Positions 54,601 through 64,000 of a DNA stretch of 64,000 nt are shown here, piece by piece. Under the pieces are notes generated by a model. It worked only from the letters and a program-made list of their open reading frames with translations. It made no database searches and was not told the origin of the DNA. The position numbers were made by a program, and so were the translations under genes. Each line of letters begins with the position of its first letter. Position 1 is the first letter of the stretch. Source of the stretch: Stercorarius parasiticus (lineage: Eukaryota; Chordata; Aves; Charadriiformes; Stercorariidae); assembly GCA_013396915.1 (NCBI GenBank), contig VWZL01002502.1, forward strand, positions 91,797-155,796, written 5' to 3'.

Positions 54601-55499
54601 AAATTGAAAGGAAAAGTGATAAAAGTATCTGCTAGGATGACTTAATTCACTATATATAGAAACCCCAAATTGTTTAAGTTAGTGGATAAAGAGAGAAGTT
54701 TTTCGCAGCTTAAATTCTTTTGACAAATCTTTATTTTTTTTTCCTATATGCAAGACTTGCTTAAGGAGTACTAAGGGAGTTCATCAAACTGGCCCAGAAA
54801 TGCATTTTTAGTAATATTGGAAGGGACGGAAACTATTCTGATTTCTTTTTCTTAAGAAAAGTGAACTTCTCATGACAATGAGAAGGTCGAGTGGAATGTT
54901 GTCCCATTCAGGACAATCTGACTGATTGCTCTCTCGGCTATTAACTTTCTCTGCAGATTGAGGGACACTTCTTTGGGGCTTAGGAATAATTATAATTTGA
55001 TTTTAATCCTCTTTTTAATACCAGTAACATTCTGTTTATGGTAGAATGCATGGTGCATTTTAGCTACAGCAATTGAAAAAAAAACCTGAGTAAAGAGAGT
55101 CCTGACAGCTAGTGATTTGTTGCCAGGAAATGTACTCTGCTTTCTTCTTTATAACTTCATTAAAAGAAAGTTACAAAACTACTTAATTAAAGATATTGCA
55201 GGAACATAAAAGCATTAAAAAAAACTCAAGCAAAAAAAACCCAACAAAAAATCCTAAAGAAACCCTTGGCTAAAACTGTTTTCACTTGACAGTGTGCAAT
55301 TATAATTTTACGTCTTAAATTGTGCTGTGATTGACAAAGAGTCATTCCAGATCATTTTGCTTTTCTTGTTTTGACGTGAGTACAAAGCTGCTGTTCAGAT
55401 CCTGGAAATATTACATAGGCTACGAGTCTTGGCTCAAACTTCAGTAGCAGATACATTTTTCTGAGAAGCTTGATAAATCAGCAATATTGAAATACGTGA

Positions 55500-55543
55500 T
55501 GTAGATGTTAATACAGCTGATGAGATTTGTATTAACATCTACA
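55500..55543. repeat. Perfect 15-bp inverted repeat (hairpin)
   Basis: tgtagatgttaatac at 55500-55514 and its exact reverse complement at 55529-55543, separated by 14 bases. The stem has no mismatches. There is no T tract or gene context to make it a terminator. Confidence 0.95.
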
Positions 55544-56351
55544 GTATTGTATTAGTGTGAAGGGAAACTAGTGTAAACTGATAAATCTACTTCACAGAGA
55601 GGCTTCAAATATTATTTTTAAGAACTTATTGGGGTGCCTCTGTGCTGTGGTGTAATTTTATTACGAAGATTTCTATTGAAAATCTGCCTTATTTCCAGAT
55701 ACGTGTGAATGTGCACATGTACTTTATGATGGTTATTACTTTCAGATGTGCGTGTATAAAACTGTACATAATTTCCCCAGTTTCGAGTTTTACTCTGCAA
55801 GCTGATGAAAGTTTCGCTGTGATCCAGAGAAGCACATAAGCTGCCTATCTGAGGTTCAGTGCAGCTCTGAATTGAGCACCACTTTGATTTACAATACTGA
55901 TTGATGTGTTTAGCTGCTGTAGCAGGTAATTTAATTGTCGTGTTTTTGGCATAAGCTGGTAGAAAGAAGATTATTAGTTGTCACATGGAATAGATTGAAA
56001 AGGTTGGGCTCATCTTTTCTTAACTCTCCAGCTGAATATGCTGTTAGCACAGTAACAAGGAAGTGGTCCAGTTTGGTAAAGGTGTTGGGTGTTTGTGTGT
56101 ATTACTGTATATATACATATGGGGAGTGGGATCGTAGGGGTGGCAGCAGAGCGTGACATCAGTGTGAGAAAAATGGTGCAGCTACACTCTTGAAAGGAAT
56201 GGCTTGTGCTGTTATCACCTGGGATTGGTTGTGACTGACTAATAACACCCGCATCTAGCCCCAAATCTCTATGTACAAGAATGTTTTTCACAGATTATTT
56301 AACAGAATATTTTCTCCCGAGTCTAGGACCAATAGATCTAGATTTGTGTGT

Positions 56352-56381
56352 TTCTAACCCTTCTGACTTGAAGGGTTAGAA
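56352..56381. repeat. Perfect 12-bp inverted repeat (hairpin)
   Basis: ttctaacccttc at 56352-56363 and its reverse complement gaagggttagaa at 56370-56381, with a six-base loop. Confidence 0.95.
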
Positions 56382-57471
56382 GAGTTGAAGAGACTGACTT
56401 TGGTAAGATTATTAAGACTCTGTTAATTAACTTGACCAAAATAGCAGTTTAATTGGTGTTCTTGTGCTGGTTTCTTTTGTCTTCATATCATGTTTCTACC
56501 CTGTTTTGTAGAAATTTTTGGTACTTCAGAACACATTTAAGAGAAGAAGCATGCCATTCTTTGAGGTTCTGGTTCATGTTTTATTTGACACTGCAGTTCA
56601 GTAAATGCTGGTTGCACCAATATTGTGCCTGATTTGGGAGCAATTGTCTTCTGTCAGCCCAATAAAATGGAGTGTGTTTTAGAGGACAAGGTATCTGGAG
56701 ACCAGGAGAGTTGTTATGTGATCACTTGCTTTCTCTGTAAGATGAAAATAATACCAGATACCTATTGTTTTAAGTTCATTGCTGCCTCTAGAGGAAATCT
56801 TTCCTTACTGTTATACATTAATAGATTAAGTTCAACTGCAGGGCAAGTAGAATGAACTGCAAAGATAAAGAAACCACACCCGGGCCTGCAATGGCTGAAG
56901 TTGCTTAAGTTTTGAGCTGCTGCTTTTCTGAAGTGCTCATCCATAGAGCACACGCTTGCAGAATATGCTGTGTCGAGCTGCTGATAAACTTGGATTTCAG
57001 AGTAGCTTGCGACATACAGAGGATCTTTGCATATATAGCGTAAAGTAATTTGACGTTTTCCAGTTAAATTTTCATTAAAAGGATTATATATATTTAGTTA
57101 TAAGGTTTATAATTTGTTTTTATTAGTGAAATCTCTTAAGTGTTGTATAACAGGGGCAAGAATGGAGTGGCTTTGTCCTCTGCTTATTACTAGTATATGG
57201 TGTCATAACCTTGGTAATTTCAAACTCTTTTCTGGACCACTTAATATCCCGAAACAAGTTCTGATGGAATTTAGCCAGTATTAATTGGGGTCCCGAAATA
57301 CTGCGTTTTCCAGGCTTTGAATCCAGAAGCTACAAAATACGGGAAAGAGTCTGAAAAGTGCACCTTTAAGGAAGGGATCTTACTATTATGTCGGTATTCA
57401 AGTCCTGTTCTGGACAACATTCGGGAGCACTCAGGTGAAACAATGTGATCAGGTTTAGCTTTCAGGGTCGT

Positions 57472-57512
57472 TGTTCCTCAGTAAGGAACAAAAATGTTCT
57501 TCACTGAGGAAA
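57472..57512. repeat. Overlapping, mutually exclusive inverted repeats
   Basis: ttgttcct at 57472-57479 can pair with aggaacaa at 57485-57492. The overlapping ttcctcagt at 57475-57483 can instead pair with actgaggaa at 57504-57512. Both arms are perfect. Confidence 0.85.
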
Positions 57513-60500
57513 AGCATGATAAAGAGCAATTAGAATGGAGAACAGTGAGCTGTATCAATGTCCAGTTCTGCTGAAAACTTCATTTCAAAGTGTTGAAATC
57601 TAGAGTAAGTTATTAAGCTATGGTGTTTTGTTAGCTCAGACATACGTGAAGTACAGATGATGCAAAATCATTCATGTAACTAGTCCCCAGGGGATATGAA
57701 GAAATGTAGCTCTTGAAGGCAAACAACATCTTTAGATGAAAGGTCACGTTAGTGACATTTTCTTGTTGTTTATTTGCATTATAAGTGAAACATCTAAAAT
57801 GAGATGCTCTGTAGAAAATTATCTAAGACAATGGTGCTCAGGCACATATTAAAATGCATTTAGTACTTTTATCCAAAAGCTTGAAGTCAAATGGAAATAT
57901 AGTGCAAAGTTCACTTCCATTAGCTGTCGAAGCTTGTTTTCTCTGTCAAGATCGGTTTGTCCAGAGTGTCAGGTTTCATCACTTGGCTTGTAACTCTTCA
58001 CAAATCATCAATTGCAAAATCAGAATGATTTCCATCATGAAGCAGCACCTGCTTATCTTTGTCTCACAGAATGACTTAGGCTTACAATTCTGTTTTCCCT
58101 GAAGGGAAAGCTGTCTTGTATAGCTGTTGCAAACGTAGCTGCAGGGGAAAAAAAAAAATCAAGTTTGTCTTTGACAGCAGAAACATAGTAGAACGAATTG
58201 TATTTATGTCCCATTTAAGGGACGTTAAAATAATTAGTCTTAAGATAGGTTGTTCTTGTGAGATGGATGTCTTGATGAATCAGGAGGTTGAAGCTCATTT
58301 AAATCTGAAAGTTCTTGTGCATCCGTATTATTATGCTTCTTTTCCTTGTTCTATGTTCTTTCCAAGCTTTCTGTGATTCTGTCGGTTACGGGTTTTTTTT
58401 TCTTAGTTGTTGAATAAGGTTTTTGGAGAATGGGACGAAATATTTTCCTTTAGTGAGTTCGCAATAATAGTTTAAACATTACTCTTTTCTTTTGATAGTG
58501 CACAGAAGAAGTGAAGGGAGTTCGTCGGTCCTTCTTGCGGGTAGAGTATGTTTTACGTGTCCTTGTGTTCCATGCCTTCCACTTGTGATCAGCTGTTGTT
58601 CCATAAGATGCTTTCCTGAATAGTTCAAGTAAACCCCCAACCTCACAAATAGGGAGCAAGGTCACTGTTTAACAAGAAATGCTACTGCTTTCCTAATCCT
58701 ATTATGTTCTTTGCAACGTACACTTGGTTTCCTAACCACTCATGCGGATCCTTTTATTTTCTGTTTGTGCTTTACTATAAGCAGAAGAAATAAGATTGAA
58801 ACAGCAAAGGGAAAAAAAAAAAGAGAATGTTACATTCAAACCTGGTGAGCCTTTACAGATGTGTGAAAGAACAGATTTTTATTACGTGATTTTTCCCTGT
58901 GGTATTTGCTGTTACAGTTATTGCCAAATGACTGCCAAATTTCAGTTTGAAACAGGCACAGGATCACAGCTGATAATTTCACTGTTCAAATTATTAGAAA
59001 CCAAGACTAAAAAAAAAATTATCTAAAAAATATGAAAAGCAGCTATTTCTTTATTTTCTGAACTTTTGGAGTGTGTTTAGTTCAGCTTTATGCTTTTATC
59101 TGGCAAATATGGTAGCTAGAAACTTCTTTTCAATGACAGCTGACGTTCTCATGTGATCATTTAAATTTGACACGTAAGTTTCTGCAAGGAAAAAATCTTC
59201 AATTATTCATGTTGTTTACTGTAGTTGTGCCTGAAGGAGTCCTTTTCACCCAACCCTGTGTAAATTCAGAAAATTCATGATTTGAAAAGACATGACAACT
59301 GTAAGGGGGGAGGAAAGAGTAAATTGTATGACTGAGGGGCCAAGATAATGAATGGCATGGAGTGGGCATGTTAATATTATAGCTTCTTCAATTCTCAAAT
59401 TCTTCAATTTGAGATGTGAATTTTTTTAAGAGAGGCTCACAGAAATAAAAAGGGAAGGATGGCCTTTGGTAAGGGAACAGGTGAGTGACCATAATGGGTG
59501 AGGGAGGCAAGTGAGGAGTAAAGTTGATATCACTATCTTGATAAGACTGTAGGGAGAGATTTGGGATAAATACACAGTCTAGGGCAGAGAAAATGCAGTT
59601 CAAGCTAGAACAATCTGAGATTGTCTTTATGGCCCTTATTTAATGGGTTTTGCTGGGTGGAGATTTGAAATGTCTTCCTCCAGGCAAAGAAGTAGGAGGA
59701 AGTTTCAGGGGAAGAAATTGTAAAACCCAGAATATCTTGCAGTAACATCACAGGCCTGGGCACTACTGATGCAGGTTGTTCGGTCTTTTACATGGGAAGG
59801 CTTTTAAAATGAACTGGACACTGCCTTTTTTCTTTGTATTACCTGTGATCTGTCCTTGTGCTTACTTCAGGCTCTTTAGTACTGAAAGTGCCAGCTCTTG
59901 AATTCTTCAAGAATAAATTGAGTGTGAATGATGGTTATTTCTCATGCTTCCATTTCAAGGACAAAGTTTGGAATAACAAAAGCTTTCTTCCTCCTAAGCA
60001 TTGCCTAGACAAAATTTATTTAATGTTATATAAATATCTAGAGTGAGTCACTAAAAATGTCATTTTTTTCCTCACTCATACGCTTTTCAAAGAACACTGA
60101 AATATTCTTTTTATAGTCCTTCACTTGCTACAGAGTCTGCCAGAAATGTTTGATTAGGCTACTGATTATAAAAAAACAATGTTTTCATCTGTTTTCTATA
60201 TACTGTTGAAGCAGAAGTCAGTACGGAAATTGGCTATTCTTTCCCTTGAGTGTTTACGGTTGGTAGGAGTGCTTTATGAACTTCAATCGGATAAAAATTA
60301 ATAACTATATTTTCTTTATCCTGTCTGTCCAAATTGCCATGAAAGCTTTATATGCCTGTGCCTGGATGCACTTTTGAAAAAGGGATTAATGAGTTTGATT
60401 AGGAATATGTAATTTTAGTGAAAATAACTCAGTAGCATTGAAAACTACTTTCAATGATTGTCATTAAAACCTAGTAGCAAAATGTTATGTCCAAATACAG

Positions 60501-60664
60501 GTTTCCTAATGTGTATAACTAGAGCCCTGTACAGTGCTGTGCCGTGGATTACCAGAGACCAAGATGTAGATTTGAGGGGCTGATGGTGACAGAGGAGTTT
60601 CAGTGCTGTCAGTGACAGTTCCATCCTTTTGATTTCAGTGATGCAGAGTAACTTTAAAAACCAC

Positions 60665-60713
60665 TATAGAGATTGTAGAGGGGATATAGAGGTTGTAGAG
60701 GCTATAGAGGGGT
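60665..60713 (+). repeat. Short minisatellite, about 2.5 units
   Basis: Units of 18-20 bp of the form TATAGAG-TTGTAGAGG repeat imperfectly about two and a half times. Confidence 0.75.
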
Positions 60714-63700
60714 CAAGTACTGAACCAAGCAGAGTTGACCTGCTGAGTTGAAGGGTGAAGAAAATCCCTGAGTTTAGCGTGTGCTTTAGCTGGTCTGACC
60801 TGTAGAGGATGAATGTGAGGATCATCTAAAGCAAAGACAGCCATAATTATGGCAATTAGGCTTAGAATCCTCTGATGCTTTCACAGAAAAGAGCAGTGTA
60901 AACTGTAATGCAAGTTATATGGCCAAAGTATATCACAGATAATTGTGCAGTGTTACTGTCCTGATTTTCCTTTCTTGTGGTTTCACCAGGGTGGATCATT
61001 CTGTCTCCAGTTTCAGTACTTGTGCAGTATTATTTTGTCTGCTGAATAGGCCACGTGCTGTTCTCCACACCAGTAGCGAAACAGACACTCACATCTTGCT
61101 CCATGTGCATATGACACCTATTAAGATGCAAATCAATATACCTTGAACAGTTTATAAAATTTTATTGTCTGCATTTAAGTTTTTTCTTTACGAGGAAAGA
61201 AAGCTTTTCTTACTTCACTAAAACTTGAGAGTGCTTTAATGTGAACAGGCAAATACTGTGATAACATGCATAGTAGGCAAACTGTCCCAGCCATATATGT
61301 TCCTAAATGCATTGTTATGTATCAAATAAGTATGAAAATGTTTCTATCACTATATATGTCAACACTCAAGAGGCTGGATTTAGAGGACACTGTCATTTAC
61401 TACAATTAATAAAATATCAAAATTTGAAGAATATTTAATTTTCTATTAGTGTTCCTTTAATCAGTTTCTGCAAAAAAAAATTATTTAAAATATCTCAAGT
61501 TATATGAAAGAGGAAATTCCCGAACAAAATACCTGTCAGAGAGAGTTTCCTAACTTCCTTGTTTGTCTGGCAGTGATTCAGTCTGGTTGATGATGCTGAC
61601 TCAGGTGTAATTCTTGGTTTTCTTTTTTTTTTTCCCATGTTCCTGGTTTCACATGGATACTCCTATTGCTGGACTGATTCTTCTGGCAAGGGATTTCCAT
61701 ACTATGACTCAGGCACAATGCAAGCAATGTGACACTTACAGGAAGGTACCTGTTAGTATCAGGTACGTCGATATTTACATTTTGTTTATACTTTCAGATG
61801 AGAAATCCAGATGATTTGCCAAATGTTAAGCCTTGCAAGCCTTAAAGCCTACTCTCACCTGAGAAATAGTCACTCTAGATTAAATGGAGCACATAATTAA
61901 ATGAGGAGTATTCAGAGACCTTATCTGGGTTGAGGAACAAAACGTGTAAGCTATTGCTCATACTGTCTGGGCAGCAGTTGCTGCTGCACCTGAAAGCAGT
62001 TTTATACCTGCAGCTTTTCTCTTCCCTTGGCCTACTCATCTGCTTGCTTTGTCTGGAATGGTCTGGCCATGGGGACTGAGGACATGTCCTTGGACCTGAA
62101 AAAAGTTGCTGGAGCCCCAATGTCTTTGTGATCCAAACTTCTTAGGTCTCTGTGAGTCTTCTCCTTTATACCCGTGCTTCCCTTTCACCACACAACAAAA
62201 TGTGTCTTTTTCTGTCACTGCTTCTGGCTGGTTCAAGCTGTTGACACCTCAAGGTGTGCTGCAGTGACTCTCACCAGTGGCCAGCAAAGTGCACCAGTGC
62301 CATCACCCAGATAGAATAGGTTTTTCCTGCATCAGGTTAGAAGTCTTATTTAGTATTTCATCAAGGACTTCCTGACCAGATCTTCGGTGTACCTTGTTTT
62401 CTGTTCAAATCTACTTGGTTTTCTTAGTCTTATGCAAAATGATTTGCACTCCTTATAACAATGTCAGGAAAACCCTAGAGTAGAACCATAGAGTCATGTG
62501 CTGTAAGGATGCTCTTGTCGTTTGCATCAACCTCAGTTTGTAAAACTGTCTGCATATTCATGAATTGTCCTTGACTTGTTTTAGTGGAAGGTAGCAGAAC
62601 TTTTTGCTCCTATTCTGTTGAGTCCTTTAGTCTAGATCACAGACAGTCTGAAGGTCTTCAAGCTAAAAGAAGTAAAGGAGGACAAGGTTGGTTTGTATTC
62701 AGATGGCTGAAAAATCCCTTTAAGCAATTGGTTTCCAAATTAATCTTTATGTAGGCCAAATGTTAACACACACCACTGATTAATAAGTACCCAAGCAAGT
62801 CAGGGTCTTTTTTGACCTTATCTGATTCTAACTCATCGGCTATTTCTTTATTATGATGAGCCAGGCACCGAAGGGAGTCCCCATTTCTGCACTAAATTAA
62901 TTCCTTCTGTTTGCATTTATTTAATGAGTTTATTTTCCCTTGTATACCAAACAGAGACAAAGCTTCACCCCTCTAGGTTATGTCTTTCTGCTTTTCTTCT
63001 GCTCTGAATCACTGTTGGAGAGAAGTTGCGGGCTGCATCCTGGCAGATTCTGGTGACTGTGCCATTCTGCAGCAGAGGGAAGCCTGTGTGACATTGCCCT
63101 CCTGGAGCAGTGTCAAACACACCATGGATACTTTGTAATTTGAATGCTAAAACTGAGATCTGCCCAAGTATTTGCAAGCAAGAGCCAAGAGGTAGAAACA
63201 CAGAAAACAAAACAAAAGCGTCCTTTTAAGCAGTGTCAAGAGGTTTTGTAAAATTTGCCACAGGCAAAATCTGACTTCTTCATTTTACAAGATGTTTGGC
63301 TTTTCTGTGAAGCCAGATATTGGAGCTCTCTGCCTTTGATTTTTCCTGGAAACAGAGGGGGAGACTTTATATATGATGGCTTCAGAAGGTCAAGAACCAA
63401 GCATTTCACTGTCCTGGATAAACCTGGCATTGAAAATATGTTTGTACAGCTGTCACCTTTGTCCCTTAGGCTATTCTCTTCTGTGGTCAGTGGGTGTTTC
63501 TCATGTGTTTGTCGGATGACAGCCCGGGAAGGGACACACCTTGTGGGAAAAGATTCTTTAAGTCTGTGCCCTTTTGACACTGTTCTGAGTGGAGCAACGT
63601 CCAGAAAATCTAAGAGAGTTCTTTGCTGAATAAAAATTATTTTTTATCAGACAGCATCTAAAATTCAAATATGTAGATCGAACTTAAGTAGGAGGAAGAC

Positions 63701-64000
63701 ATTTGGTTAAAAAATGAAAGAATTGCTTTTTATAAAATGCATTTAGGTATGTGTATGCTAGAAAAAGCATTCAAAATTAAATCTGTGTTGTCTAGACCTA
63801 TTGTCTAGACTTTTGTGCACATTTGCAAATTCAGTGCAACCACCTTCCAGCTAGATCATTTATGGAAATAAACGCCTGACAGTGGATTCTCAAGCCTTCC
63901 TTATAAGCAATGTCAACTTCATCTGTCAGCAGTAAAAATACAAATTCGTAGAGTTAAGCAGTTTGGCCATTAAGGAATGAAATCAGAACTAATCCCCAGA

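Larger units (their letters stand above)
41611..64000. other. Upstream region without recognisable genes
   Basis: AT-rich, non-repetitive sequence to the right edge. No exon with recognisable protein homology is seen on either strand, including no RFT1-like peptide (RFT1 is the divergent upstream neighbour of PRKCD in mammals). It contains the CR1 copy at 49.6-50.0 kb, an A/C-rich tract, three hairpin-forming sequences (55.5, 56.35 and 57.5 kb) and a small minisatellite. A splice-donor-like site at 41709 on the plus strand leaves open a divergent non-coding transcript. Confidence 0.6.

Noticed and set aside
55205..55265. A-rich stretch as a retrogene poly(A) tail
   Set aside because: No retroposed coding sequence is recognisable next to it; it is treated as low complexity.
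63236..63629. Opposed ORFs of 114 and 124 codons near the right edge
   Set aside because: They mirror each other on opposite strands and neither resembles a known protein or has convincing splice sites.
41611..64000. Search for RFT1 exons on the plus strand
   Set aside because: RFT1 is the divergent neighbour of PRKCD in mammals, but no open segment here resembled its conserved membrane segments. Short exons could still be missed by eye.
1..64000. CRISPR arrays, tRNA or rRNA genes, endogenous retroviral genes, bacterial-type systems
   Set aside because: No regularly spaced repeats, no conserved RNA-gene sequence and no gag, pol or env-like frames were seen. The content is that of a vertebrate intron and intergenic region.

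Overview
The window looks like part of a bird nuclear genome. It is AT-rich and intron-dominated with very few interspersed repeats, and it carries a well-preserved CR1 LINE 3' end of the avian type near 49.6-50.0 kb. CR1 also occurs in other reptiles, so 'bird' is a strong inference rather than proof, and the species cannot be named. There are no bacterial-style operons, CRISPR arrays, rRNA genes or tRNA genes that I can see.

The only protein-coding gene I can support is PRKCD (protein kinase C delta), on the minus strand and running off the left edge. Two consecutive coding exons are present: the first coding exon (4059-4173, with start codon) and the next (160-359). Their splice sites and phases join exactly and together encode the first 105 residues, nearly the whole N-terminal C2 domain. 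The rest of the gene (C1 domains, kinase domain) lies left of base 1.

Upstream of the start-codon exon are about 37 kb (4.2-41.2 kb) with no recognisable coding exon. I read this as the long first intron of PRKCD, between a non-coding first exon in the CpG island at about 40.1-41.6 kb and the ATG exon. The island is GC-rich, full of CpG, and TATA-less by eye. It has good donor-like sites on both strands, an E-box, a 16-unit GTGCC pentanucleotide array and an assembly gap. The gap is bounded on both sides by the same 100 bp, the signature of two overlapping contig ends that were never merged.

From 41.6 to 64 kb I see no recognisable exon. In mammals the upstream neighbour of PRKCD is RFT1, transcribed divergently. 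I looked for RFT1-like peptides on the plus strand and found none, so this is probably intergenic DNA, possibly with an unannotated divergent non-coding transcript. It holds the CR1 copy, a few perfect hairpins and low-complexity DNA. I did not find a novel multi-gene system. The items most worth a second look are the gap duplication, the GTGCC array in the promoter, a 47-bp perfectly repeated element at two sites in intron 1, and the possible divergent promoter.
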